DNA of 13,638 nucleotides from GCA-2709075 sp964492555 (GTDB taxonomy: Bacteria > Pseudomonadota > Alphaproteobacteria > MPNO01 > UBA2964). Under the pieces are notes generated by a model. The model was not told the origin of the DNA and searched no databases. It saw nothing but the letters and a program-made list of their open reading frames with translations. Below, in pieces: positions 1 through 7,861 of the stretch. The position numbers and the translations under genes are program-made. Location: positions 1 through 13,638 of the forward strand of contig CAZBKQ010000059.1 in NCBI GenBank assembly GCA_964492555.1. The letters are read 5' to 3'. Position 1 is the stretch's first letter. Every line of letters starts with the position of its first letter.

Positions 1-117
1 CCACCCCTTCGAAAAGCACCATTTCACGAAGAGGGCGATATGAATCGCGTCATAATCATCGGGAAACCCGTTTCCCCGATGCCAGCTTCCATTGTCATAG
101 GTTCTTGGTCTTGCCAT
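1..117 (-). CDS. DUF7832-like small protein, N-terminal fragment (runs off left edge)
   Basis: Only the first 39 codons are in the window. The reading frame starts at an ATG at 117 and stays open to base 1. The visible protein begins MARPRTYDNGSWHRGNGFP and continues with DDYDAIHIALFVKWC. The spacing of YD..SWH..G.FP......HI..F..W resembles, from memory, the N-terminus of the DUF7832 family of small cytosolic proteins of unknown function, some of which are associated with polymorphic-toxin or immunity-type neighbourhoods. A GGGA ribosome-binding stretch lies about 10 nt upstream of the ATG, and a good promoter sits further upstream (149-176). GC content is lower than in the other genes. No function is assigned; the family call depends on one short motif. 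Confidence 0.6.
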   Translation of the reverse strand, partial: MARPRTYDNGSWHRGNGFPDDYDAIHIALFVKWCFSKGW

Positions 118-148
118 AATTATATTCCCTTTTTGTTCTCATAAAACG

Positions 149-176
149 ATTATAGGTATTATGATAATTTTTCCAA
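149..176 (-). promoter_or_regulatory. sigma70-type promoter for the DUF7832-like gene
   Basis: On the minus strand there is a -35 box TTGGAA at 176-171 and a perfect -10 box TATAAT at 154-149, with 16 bp between them. Transcription would start near 142, giving a leader of about 25 nt that contains the GGGA ribosome-binding stretch before the ATG at 117. The surrounding 118-205 is strongly AT-rich, unlike the rest of the window. Confidence 0.6.
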
Positions 177-205
177 TATATCTATAGTTGTATTTTCAGA
201 CCAAG

Positions 206-233
206 AAAAACGCAACGCGCCGGATGACGCGCG
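206..233 (-). terminator. possible intrinsic terminator after tRNA-Ala
   Basis: Downstream of the tRNA 3' end, read on the minus strand, a 5-bp GC-only stem (arms 233-229 and 220-216, loop 8 nt) is followed a few bases later by five T residues (210-206). The stem is short and the T-run is offset by about 5 nt, so this is a modest candidate. Its position about 37 nt after the tRNA CCA end is right for ending the tRNA precursor. Confidence 0.4.
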
Positions 234-269
234 CGGGAACGAATTCGGTGATTTCAGGAACGGAAAATT

Positions 270-345
270 TGGTGGAGCCGAGGGGAGTCGAACCCCTGAC
301 CTCAGCATTGCGAACGCTGCGCTCTCCCAACTGAGCTACGGCCCC
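270..345 (-). tRNA. tRNA-Ala, anticodon CGC
   Basis: The minus strand folds into a full cloverleaf. The 7-bp acceptor stem pairs 345-339 with 280-274, the D-arm is GCTC/GAGC, the anticodon stem is CAGCG/TGCTG with loop TTCGCAA, and the T-arm is AGGGG/CCCCT with loop TTCGACT. The anticodon CGC is encoded at 312-310 and reads GCG codons. Position 3:70 is a G-T (G-U) pair, the main identity element for alanyl-tRNA synthetase, and the discriminator base is A. The CCA end is encoded in the genome (272-270). A promoter lies 17 nt upstream. The gene is monocistronic as far as can be seen. Confidence 0.97.
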
Positions 346-361
346 GTCCAAGGAAGGCTGG

Positions 362-390
362 AATTTGCTTATCCGGGCGGGGTTTGTCAA
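362..390 (-). promoter_or_regulatory. promoter of the tRNA-Ala gene
   Basis: On the minus strand a perfect -35 box TTGACA lies at 390-385. The -10 position 17 bp downstream is CAAATT at 367-362, a poor match, as is common in alphaproteobacteria. Predicted initiation near 355 leaves a leader of about 10 nt before the tRNA, which fits a stable-RNA promoter. The palindrome at 391-402 abuts the -35 box. Confidence 0.55.
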
Positions 391-402
391 GCAAAGCTTT
401 GC
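391..402. promoter_or_regulatory. 12-bp perfect palindrome next to tRNA-Ala -35 box
   Basis: GCAAAGCTTTGC is a perfect 12-bp palindrome lying directly upstream of the TTGACA of the tRNA-Ala promoter. It could be a binding site for a dimeric regulator or architectural protein, or chance. Nothing else is seen to bind here. Confidence 0.35.
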
Positions 403-469
403 GCGCTTGTCGGAGACGAGACCGCTTGAACCGGTGCGGGTGCGCGGCTAGGCTGGCGCGCGAAATCGA

Positions 470-490
470 GGCGGCGCGGTTCCCGCCGCC
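470..490 (+). other. GC-rich stem-loop in the YggT leader
   Basis: A 7-bp stem (GGCGGCG at 470-476 with CGCCGCC at 484-490) with a 7-nt loop lies 24 nt upstream of the YggT start, just before the ribosome-binding region. It may influence mRNA stability or translation. The sequence alone does not show this. Confidence 0.35.
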
Positions 491-514
491 GCAAAGCGAA
501 AAGACAGGCAATAG

Positions 515-814
515 ATGATCATAATCGACCCCCTTTTGCGCGTCCTGATGATCGCCATCGATCTTTATATCTGGATGGTCATAATCGGCGCGATCCTGAG
601 CTGGCTTGTGGCGTTCAACATCATCAACACCTCCAACCAGGTCGTCTATTTGATCCTGGATTTCCTGCACCGGATAACCGAACCGGCGCTACGGCCCATC
701 AGGCGGATTCTACCGAATCTGGGCGGTATAGATATCTCGCCGATCGTGCTGATCCTTGGCCTGATCTTCCTGCAGATGGTGATCGCCAATATTCATCGCG
801 CATTGCTGGTCTGA
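515..814 (+). CDS. YggT family integral membrane protein
   Basis: A 99-residue protein of the YggT family (CCB3/YggT fold; usual bacterial size about 90-190 residues, so this is the short single-repeat form). Two hydrophobic segments are visible at about residues 8-32 and 75-96. The connecting loop contains the family hallmark HRITEPALRPIRRILP at about 52-67, with its conserved TEP..RP.R..LP pattern, followed by G.DISP. YggT proteins are inner-membrane proteins linked to osmotic tolerance and, in some bacteria, to cell-division or envelope functions; the exact role here is unknown. The start is an ATG with an AGG stretch 7 nt upstream. The stop is 8 nt before folD, so the two genes are almost certainly cotranscribed. 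Confidence 0.92.
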   Translation: MIIIDPLLRVLMIAIDLYIWMVIIGAILSWLVAFNIINTSNQVVYLILDFLHRITEPALRPIRRILPNLGGIDISPIVLILGLIFLQMVIANIHRALLV

Positions 815-822
815 ACGCCGCC

Positions 823-1704
823 ATGACCGCCGATATCATCGATGGCAAGGCCTTTGCCGAGGGGCTGCGGGGACGTATCGCCGAACAGGTTTCCGCGCTG
901 AAAGCAAAGCATGGCGTCACGCCCGGCCTCGCCGCCGTCCTGGTGGGCGAAGACCCGGCGAGCCAGGTCTATGTCCGGAACAAGGAAAAGCAGACGGTCG
1001 AATGCGGCATGGCATCGGTCGGGCGCAAACTGTCTGCCGAGACCACGCAGGAAGAGTTGCTGGCAGTCGTCAATGAGCTTAATAACGATCCGGCGGTGCA
1101 TGGCATATTGGTACAACTACCCCTGCCCGATCAGATAAATTCACCGGCGATTATCCCGGCCATCCTGCCGGAAAAGGACGTGGACGGGTTTCATCCCGTA
1201 AATGTCGGCGCGTTGGCAAGCGGCGAACCGGGACTTGTCCCCTGCACGCCGCTGGGCTGCACGATGTTGCTCAAGGACAGGCTCGGCGATCTGTCGGGGG
1301 CCAATGCCGTGATCGTCGGGCGGTCCAATATTGTCGGGAAGCCGATGGCGCATCTGCTGCTGGCGGAAAATTGCACCGTCACCATCGCCCATTCGCGCAC
1401 GCGCGATCTGCCGGATGTCTGCCGGGGCGCGGATATTCTGGTCGCCGCCGTGGGCAGGCCGCAAATGGTCAAGGGGGACTGGATAAAACCGGACGCGACC
1501 GTCATTGATGTCGGGATCAACCGGGTACCCCGCGAAGACGGCAGCGGCAAGCACCGGCTGGTCGGCGATGTCGATTTCGATGAGGCGGTCGAGGTCGCGG
1601 GCGCGATCACCCCTGTGCCGGGCGGCGTCGGGCCGATGACCATCGCCTGTCTGTTGCAGAATACCCTGTCGGCGTGCGCGCGGCAGAACGGAATTGCGCT
1701 TTAG
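823..1704 (+). CDS. folD: bifunctional methylenetetrahydrofolate dehydrogenase / methenyltetrahydrofolate cyclohydrolase
   Basis: FolD oxidises 5,10-methylene-THF to 5,10-methenyl-THF with NADP+ and hydrolyses the product to 10-formyl-THF, supplying one-carbon units in the cytosol. At 293 residues the protein is of normal length. The catalytic residues fall at the same positions as in the E. coli enzyme: Y50 and K54 in SQVYVRNKEK, Q98 in VQLPLP, and D121 in EKDVDG. The nucleotide-binding signature GRSNIVGKP is at 166-174 and the C-terminal signature PGGVGPMT at 266-273. No good Shine-Dalgarno precedes the ATG. It begins 8 nt after the YggT stop, so translational coupling is likely. The gene converges with the VOC gene downstream. 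Confidence 0.98.
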   Translation: MTADIIDGKAFAEGLRGRIAEQVSALKAKHGVTPGLAAVLVGEDPASQVYVRNKEKQTVECGMASVGRKLSAETTQEELLAVVNELNNDPAVHGILVQLPLPDQINSPAIIPAILPEKDVDGFHPVNVGALASGEPGLVPCTPLGCTMLLKDRLGDLSGANAVIVGRSNIVGKPMAHLLLAENCTVTIAHSRTRDLPDVCRGADILVAAVGRPQMVKGDWIKPDATVIDVGINRVPREDGSGKHRLVGDVDFDEAVEVAGAITPVPGGVGPMTIACLLQNTLSACARQNGIAL

Positions 1705-1751
1705 GGCATAACGCAAACGCGTCTTGTCGAGCCCGGCACCGTCTTTTTTCC

Positions 1752-1788
1752 TGAAGCTGGTCCCCGGCTCAAAGGCCGGGGTGACAAT
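1752..1788. repeat. GC-rich hairpin element between convergent folD and VOC genes
   Basis: A 7-bp perfect stem (CCCCGGC at 1762-1768 with GCCGGGG at 1775-1781, 6-nt loop) is flanked by CTGAAGCTGGT on the left and TGACAAT on the right. This arrangement resembles, from memory, short dispersed palindromic repeats common between genes in alphaproteobacteria. It is the only copy in the window. It lies in the 105-bp convergent gap and could act as a two-way transcription barrier, though neither strand has a T-run after it. Confidence 0.5.
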
Positions 1789-1809
1789 AGCGGGCCGGAG
1801 GGGAACTTT

Positions 1810-2235
1810 CTAAGCGTCCCCGTCGGGTCCGTCTTTTTTGGCGCCGCCCCATCCATTGTGGGTGATATCGAAAATAATGCCGTTCGGGTCGGTGTATTTG
1901 ACCTCATAAAAGGCGTTATCGACCGCCATTTCGCCCATGAACCACTTGCCGCCGGCGGCTTCGATATCTTTAGCCGACTCCTCGGAATCATCGACCCAGA
2001 AGCCGATATGGTGCGGGCCGAACCAGTCCTTGTCCTTGCCCTCGCCCATCGGTTCGTCTTCCTTGTAACGCAGAAGGGCGAGGTTGATGGTGCCGTCGCT
2101 CAAATAAATACCGTCGGCGGTCGGCCCCTTCGCCGCGCCGATCCGTTCCATCCCGAACGTGTCGATATAGAACTTCGCGGTGGCCTCCAGGTCCTCACAG
2201 GAAATCGCCATGTGGCGGAGTTTTGCGTTTGCCAT
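1810..2235 (-). CDS. VOC family protein (glyoxalase/dioxygenase fold)
   Basis: A 141-residue single-domain protein of the vicinal oxygen chelate superfamily. The first beta strand carries LRHMAISCEDLEATAKFY (candidate ligand H8). The second half-module contains PHHIGFWVDD (H75/H76), and the end has the typical YTDPNGIIFDIT. The last metal-ligand position, usually Glu, appears to be Asp (D123), so metal binding may differ from glyoxalase I. The start at 2235 was chosen over an upstream in-frame candidate at 2262 because AAGGAG sits 7-8 nt before this ATG. The gene lies downstream of the amidohydrolase on the same strand and may act in the same pathway. Substrate unknown. Confidence 0.88.
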   Translation of the reverse strand: MANAKLRHMAISCEDLEATAKFYIDTFGMERIGAAKGPTADGIYLSDGTINLALLRYKEDEPMGEGKDKDWFGPHHIGFWVDDSEESAKDIEAAGGKWFMGEMAVDNAFYEVKYTDPNGIIFDITHNGWGGAKKDGPDGDA

Positions 2236-2264
2236 TGAATTGCTCCTTTGTCGCAATTTCAAAT

Positions 2265-2348
2265 GCGGTTCCGGCCCGCCCCAAATTTATACCGGCGGAC
2301 ATCAAGGAAAAAGACTCGTGGTTGGGAGGGGGAGCGGGCCGGAACCGC
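2265..2348. repeat. long inverted repeat (15-bp perfect arms) between amidohydrolase and VOC genes
   Basis: GCGGTTCCGGCCCGC at 2265-2279 is the exact reverse complement of GCGGGCCGGAACCGC at 2334-2348, with 54 bp between the arms. The distal arm begins 5 nt after the amidohydrolase stop; the other ends 29 nt before the VOC start. In a minus-strand transcript it could form a very stable hairpin between the two cistrons. As DNA, the arm centres are 69 bp apart. A TATAAA on the minus strand (2291-2286) lies in the loop and could be a -10 box for the VOC gene, but no good -35 box accompanies it. Confidence 0.75.
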
Positions 2349-2353
2349 GTTTC

Positions 2354-3472
2354 TTAATTTCCTGGCCCGTTGATGCGGAACATTTCCGCCGCGTGATCCC
2401 AGACCACCCTTTGCTTGATTGCCGGATCGACCCCCTCGAACATCTTGTCGATGGGAATCGACACATCAGGCCAGGTGCCCTGCGGATGCGGGTAATCCGA
2501 CCCCCAGATGGCGAGATCGCCGAGATTGCACCAATCCTGCTTCATCAACTCGCAACCGATATAATCTTCCTCGAAGGTAAAGCCGCAATTGCGGGCGGCA
2601 TATTCACTGGGCAGCATGGACAAGGGCGCGCTTGGATCGGGCGCGCGTTCCTTGACCTGCCGGTCGGCCCACTGCACCGCGAAGGGCACCCAGCCGATGC
2701 GACATTCGGAAAACAGTACCTTGAGATCGGGGTTGCGTTCGAACGCGCCGCAGAACGTCATCTGCGCCCAGGTGTTGCAAAGGTTGAACGGCGCGATGGC
2801 AAGAAACGCGATCTGCGCGCCCCGGTGATAAGGCGGCAAGGGAGCATCGGCAGCGCCGCCGATATGGATGCAGAGCGGGACTTTCGCCTCGCTCGCCCGG
2901 GCCCAGAGCGGTTCCCAAACCTCGTCATAAACCGGTTCGGCGACATCAAAAGGCGGAAATTCGACCGCCTTTGCGCCGGCCTTTACCACCCTGTCGAATT
3001 CGCGGATACATTCTTCCGGATATTTGGTCGGCAGCGCCGGCAAGAAGAATATCCGGTCGGGATCGATCTTGTTCATCTCCATCGCGTAATCGTTGAAGGC
3101 GCGATAGACAGCAAAGAGCAATTCGGGATCGGAAACATTCCATTTGCGCACAGCGGCAAAGATCACGCTCGACCAGACTTTCGACTGGTCCATGTGATCC
3201 AGCAGGATTTTGGGATCGGCCGGGGGCAGAGCGCCATCCGGCAGATCGACCCCCTGATCACGGAAGGGTTTCAGGAACTGCGCGCTGTTGGAGCCGTCCG
3301 CCGATTTGTCCCAGAGCTTGTCTTCCCAGGTCCATTGCGAGCCGTTTTCTCCCTCAACCACCTTTGGTCCGATATCCTTGAATTTCTGCGGCAGCCGGTC
3401 CTGCCAGAGGTCTTTGGGACACCAATGGGTGTCGAGGTGATTATCCGCGGAAATAAAGAGATAGTCGGTCAT
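2354..3472 (-). CDS. amidohydrolase family protein (amidohydrolase-2 / ACMSD-like)
   Basis: A 372-residue TIM-barrel metal-dependent hydrolase or decarboxylase of the amidohydrolase-2 group. Visible metal or active-site residues are D10 and H12 in ISADNHLDTH (beta strand 1), H203 in LCIHIGG, E256 in LFSECRIGW, and D326 in AIWGSDYPHPQGTWPD. The C-terminus ends with the family's helix DHAAEMFRIN. Members act on aromatic or cyclic acids and esters; the substrate here cannot be told from sequence. The ATG at 3472 has only a weak AAAGGA about 11 nt upstream. It is 81 nt downstream of a DMT transporter and 118 nt upstream of the VOC gene, all on the minus strand. A catabolic module is plausible but unproven. 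Confidence 0.9.
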   Translation of the reverse strand: MTDYLFISADNHLDTHWCPKDLWQDRLPQKFKDIGPKVVEGENGSQWTWEDKLWDKSADGSNSAQFLKPFRDQGVDLPDGALPPADPKILLDHMDQSKVWSSVIFAAVRKWNVSDPELLFAVYRAFNDYAMEMNKIDPDRIFFLPALPTKYPEECIREFDRVVKAGAKAVEFPPFDVAEPVYDEVWEPLWARASEAKVPLCIHIGGAADAPLPPYHRGAQIAFLAIAPFNLCNTWAQMTFCGAFERNPDLKVLFSECRIGWVPFAVQWADRQVKERAPDPSAPLSMLPSEYAARNCGFTFEEDYIGCELMKQDWCNLGDLAIWGSDYPHPQGTWPDVSIPIDKMFEGVDPAIKQRVVWDHAAEMFRINGPGN

Positions 3473-3553
3473 CGCGCCGGAGATCCTTTCAAGACGGGTT
3501 GGTAGTTGTCAGTTCATAGAGTCCCGCAAGCCGGACAGACCGTCAAGGGCGGG

Positions 3554-4432
3554 CTATGCGCGTTCTTGCCGCATGGTTCGTGCCTCGCGCCGCGTAATGA
3601 TGAGCACGGCGATAAAGATGATCCCGGCGCCGATCCAGGTCCAGATATCGGAATATTCCCGGAACAGGAACCAGCCGAAGACGGACGCGATCGGCAGGCG
3701 CAGGAAATCGACCGGGCCGAGCATGCTGGCATCCGCCACCTTCATGCCGCGCGCCAGGAATATGTGGGCGCATGTGCCCAGCGCCCCGATCGCCAGTATC
3801 CAGCCGAGATGCGACCAGTGCGGCCAGATCCAGTCCGGCCAGCAAACGGCGAGCGCGCCGATGGCCATCACCGCGTTCATGTAAAGGATCATCACCGCGC
3901 CGCTGATACGCAGAGAATAATGCTTGGTAATCAGCTGCACCGTCGCGTTCGACATGGCGGATATCAGAACACCGAGCACCAGCGGATCGAACGGCACATA
4001 ACCGGGCCGGATAATGATCAGCGCGCCGATAAACCCGACGAGCACGGCGCTCCACCGCCAGACCCCGACTGTTTCACGCAATACCAGCGCCGCCCCGATA
4101 ACGACGAACAACGGATGGGTGAACTGCACCGCGACGACATCGCTGATCGACAGACCGGTGAGGGCCATAAACCACCCCATCACGCCGCAAAGCGCGATAA
4201 AGCCGCGCAAAAGGATAAATTTCCATTCCCGGGGGATCAGGATTTCAGGCTCGCGGCGCAAGGTCACCGCAAGCCAGGGCAGCAACACAAGCAGCCCCGC
4301 GGCGGCGCGGAAGAAAACCAGCTGCGGCCCTTCGAAGCCTTCGAAGCTCAATTGCCGAACGCAGGCCATCATCGCGCACATGCAGGTCGTCTGGGCCAGC
4401 ATCCAGAGCATGCCCCGAATGGCGTCATTCAT
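3554..4432 (-). CDS. DMT superfamily (EamA) transporter, downstream copy
   Basis: A polytopic inner-membrane protein of 292 residues with two EamA repeats and about ten hydrophobic segments. Typical features are LVFFRAAAGLLVLLPW in the first repeat, VVAVQFTHPLFVVIGAALVLRE at the end of it, GALIIIRPG, and ARGMKVADASMLGPVDFLRLP in the second. The last helix is followed by a short basic tail (TRREARTMRQ). DMT proteins mostly move amino acids, metabolites or drugs; the substrate is unknown. I place the start at the ATG at 4432. A TTG at 4447 would add five residues and overlap the upstream gene's stop, but it has no better ribosome-binding site. The upstream DMT gene ends 11 nt before, so translation may be coupled. 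Confidence 0.92.
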   Translation of the reverse strand: MNDAIRGMLWMLAQTTCMCAMMACVRQLSFEGFEGPQLVFFRAAAGLLVLLPWLAVTLRREPEILIPREWKFILLRGFIALCGVMGWFMALTGLSISDVVAVQFTHPLFVVIGAALVLRETVGVWRWSAVLVGFIGALIIIRPGYVPFDPLVLGVLISAMSNATVQLITKHYSLRISGAVMILYMNAVMAIGALAVCWPDWIWPHWSHLGWILAIGALGTCAHIFLARGMKVADASMLGPVDFLRLPIASVFGWFLFREYSDIWTWIGAGIIFIAVLIITRREARTMRQERA

Positions 4433-4443
4433 CCGCAACCCGT

Positions 4444-5313
4444 TCAATGCGCCGCCCCCGCGCCCTGACGGCTGGCCGTCCAGGTATTGTACCAGGCGGC
4501 GGAAAAGATGATCGCCGCGCCGATCCAGGTCCAGAAATCAGAGACATGGCCGAAGATCAGATAACCGGCGATACCGGAAAATACGATGCGCATGAAATCG
4601 ACCGGCGCCAGCGCGCTGGCTTCCGCGAATTGATAGGCGCGCATCAAAAACAGATGCGATGTGCTGCCGAATATCCCTATCATCACGATCCAGCCGATAT
4701 CGGTGAGGCTCGGCGTGGTCCACCAGAAGATCGAGGCGATGCCGGTCGGCACCAGGATCATCGCATTCATCAGAAAGGTGGTGAGCTCCGGCCCCTCGGT
4801 TCCGGCGAAGGACCGGCTGATCGCGTGGTTTCCGGCATAGAGCGCGGCGGAGGCCAGCACGAATACGGTGGCGATGCTGAATTCGTTCAGCCCGGGCCGC
4901 ATGATCACCAGCACGCCGCCGAACCCCACCAGCGTCGCGATCAACCGCGTCATCACCACTTTTTCACCAAGCAGCACCCAGGCGATAACCACCAGAAACA
5001 GCGGCAGGGTGAAATGCAGCGCGATGGCGTCGGCCAGCGGCAGGCGCGCGATGGCGGCAAACCAGAACACCATGCCGACCCCCATCACCAGGCTGCGCAA
5101 TCCGTGCCAATGAAGTTTTTGCGTCTTGAGCCCGGCCGGCCCGACCCGAACAAGCCAGGGCACAAACATCATCACCCCGAACAGCACCCGGAAAAACACG
5201 ATCTCGACCGAGGACATGCCGTCATCGGCCAGCGCGCGGACGCCCACCCCGACGCCGGAAAAGGAAAAGACCGAGGCGAGCATCCAGAGGGCGCCTTTCA
5301 GCATGGGAGACAT
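4444..5313 (-). CDS. DMT superfamily (EamA) transporter, upstream copy
   Basis: A 289-residue inner-membrane protein with two EamA repeats and about ten hydrophobic segments. It aligns by eye with the next gene over its full length: SSVEIVFFRVLFGVMMFVPW, DAIALHFTLPLFLVVIAWVLLGE, GGVLVIMRPG, and MRAYQFAEASALAPVDFMR, and both end in a WTWIGA.IIF helix. The two are diverged tandem paralogues. The ATG at 5313 has no strong Shine-Dalgarno, and a second ATG lies three codons in. It begins 29 nt after the argG stop, so it is probably read through from the argG promoter. Substrate unknown; export of an amino acid or related compound would suit the context but is a guess. Confidence 0.92.
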   Translation of the reverse strand: MSPMLKGALWMLASVFSFSGVGVGVRALADDGMSSVEIVFFRVLFGVMMFVPWLVRVGPAGLKTQKLHWHGLRSLVMGVGMVFWFAAIARLPLADAIALHFTLPLFLVVIAWVLLGEKVVMTRLIATLVGFGGVLVIMRPGLNEFSIATVFVLASAALYAGNHAISRSFAGTEGPELTTFLMNAMILVPTGIASIFWWTTPSLTDIGWIVMIGIFGSTSHLFLMRAYQFAEASALAPVDFMRIVFSGIAGYLIFGHVSDFWTWIGAAIIFSAAWYNTWTASRQGAGAAH

Positions 5314-5342
5314 GGAAGGCGCCCGGGACGTCGCGTTAAGGA

Positions 5343-6572
<1,230 letters not shown>

Positions 6573-6618
6573 CGCCCGTTCTCCACTCTCTCGATATGTC
6601 AGGGGACAGTCGGCGCGC

Positions 6619-6646
6619 AGTATAGGCAAAGCCGGTTCGGCGGCAA
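6619..6646 (-). promoter_or_regulatory. argG promoter
   Basis: On the minus strand, -10 box TATACT at 6624-6619 (5 of 6 consensus) and -35 box TTGCCG at 6646-6641, 16 bp apart. Initiation near 6612 gives a leader of about 40 nt. The spacer contains a small dyad, GCCG-GTT-CGGC (6631-6641), that could be an operator half-site or chance. No recognisable ArgR box is seen. Confidence 0.55.
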
Positions 6647-6736
6647 GAGGCGCGCGCGGGCAAGGGTGGGCATGAAATCCGATTTCGGGCACACTTTCAG
6701 ACAGAAAAAGATGTCCCGGGGGAGGCGGGGGGAAAT

Positions 6737-7855
6737 ATGGCTGAAACCGACGCAGAGCAATCACCCGCCGCCTCGACGACGGGAACGGCGGTCCAACCAC
6801 CCGCTATCACCTATGACGGAGAGATGGGCCCTCTGGCCAAACTCGGGATCAAGGTCTCGCTTCTCACCCTTGTCACGCTTGGTTTTTATCGGTTCTGGGG
6901 CAAGACACGCATACGGCAATATCTCTGGTCGCGGATCAGCGTGTTTGGCAATCGGCTGGAATATACCGGTACCGGGAAAGAGCTATTCCTAGGCTTTCTG
7001 ATTGTACTGGCGGTCCTGATGCCCTTTGGCATGATCGTCGGGCTATTGCAGCTCGCCGCCGGAACCGACGGTATCCTTCTCAGCACAATCGAATTCCTTC
7101 AAATCATTGTTTTGCTTTATCTGATCGGATACGCCACATACCGTGCGCGGCGCTATCGTATGTCACGCACCTTGCTTCGCGGCATTCGGTTCAGGCAAGG
7201 CGGTTCCGCCGGCAAATTCGCCTTTAAATGGTTCGGCTATCTGATCCTGACTTTTTTCACACTGGGCATTGCCAGACCCTGGGGGGATGTCGCCGTTCAC
7301 CGCTACACGATGACCAATAGCTGGTTCGGTGCACAAAATTTCTCATTTGATGGACGGCCACGTGAAATGTTGAAGACCTGGATAATATGTCTGCTGTTGG
7401 CGACTCCGACGCTCGGGCTCTCGCTGGTTTGGTACGCGGCTTTCAAAACACGCTATCTGGTGGGCGGGACCCGGTTTCAAAACCTGCCCCTTTCGCTGCG
7501 GATCGAATTCATGGATCTGGTCAAAATATATCTTGTCGCCCTGTTCGCGCTTCTTCTCCTGTTATCGGCGATAATGATGGTGATGGTCGCCGTCGGCGCC
7601 GCCATAGGCGCCTCGGCCGGGCCCATCTTTGCCGGACTGCCGATTTCCGTCTTCATTGCCATTGTCGTGTTCGGCAGCACGATCGCCCTAGTTTTTCTGA
7701 CCCATCCCATGCTCTTGCTGATTGCGGACCGATTTTCGGTCGAAGGCGATGTCGATTTCGAGGCGATCCTGCAGAATGCCGATACCGGACCCAGGACAGG
7801 CGAAGGGTTGGCCGACGCGCTGGATGTCGGCGGCGGTCTGGAAGTGGGGCTGTAA
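6737..7855 (+). CDS. YjgN/DUF898 family multispanning membrane protein
   Basis: A 372-residue protein of the DUF898 (YjgN) family, an inner-membrane family without an established biochemical role. A soluble, Ala/Thr-rich N-terminus of about 30 residues is followed by a domain with repeated hydrophobic segments (roughly 36-53, 84-107, 113-134, 160-178, 215-235, 262-290, 298-330). The family's recurring pattern, a helix followed by G(F/I)xRxWG(K/D) and a stretch describing F-G-N/A plus TG or DG, is seen twice: LGFYRFWGKTRIRQYLW...FGNRLEYTGTG (split here) and LGIARPWGDVAVHRYTM with FGAQNFSFDG. This suggests an internal duplication. A GGAGG-like purine run precedes the ATG. The M48 peptidase gene starts 6 nt after the stop. 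Confidence 0.9.
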   Translation: MAETDAEQSPAASTTGTAVQPPAITYDGEMGPLAKLGIKVSLLTLVTLGFYRFWGKTRIRQYLWSRISVFGNRLEYTGTGKELFLGFLIVLAVLMPFGMIVGLLQLAAGTDGILLSTIEFLQIIVLLYLIGYATYRARRYRMSRTLLRGIRFRQGGSAGKFAFKWFGYLILTFFTLGIARPWGDVAVHRYTMTNSWFGAQNFSFDGRPREMLKTWIICLLLATPTLGLSLVWYAAFKTRYLVGGTRFQNLPLSLRIEFMDLVKIYLVALFALLLLLSAIMMVMVAVGAAIGASAGPIFAGLPISVFIAIVVFGSTIALVFLTHPMLLLIADRFSVEGDVDFEAILQNADTGPRTGEGLADALDVGGGLEVGL

Positions 7856-7861
7856 CCCCGC

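Noticed and set aside
426..454. Possible promoter for yggT-folD (TTGAAC, 17 bp, TAGGCT)
   Set aside because: The -10 box matches only three of six positions, so I could not support it as a feature, although a promoter must lie somewhere in 400-490.
2180..3505. Long plus-strand open frame (441 codons) opposite the amidohydrolase
   Set aside because: It is antisense to a gene with clear family motifs, and its translation is rich in Arg, His and Gly with no recognisable domain. Long antisense frames are expected in GC-rich DNA.
6674..6686. Dyad GAAAT-CCG-ATTTC in the argG-DUF898 divergent region
   Set aside because: The arms are only 5 bp and no matching promoter or second copy is seen; too short to claim as an operator.
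6573..6800. N-terminal extension of argG by 76 codons
   Set aside because: The extension is Pro/Arg-rich, is not part of the family, contains the argG promoter and overlaps the divergent DUF898 gene; the ATG at 6572 has a good ribosome-binding site.
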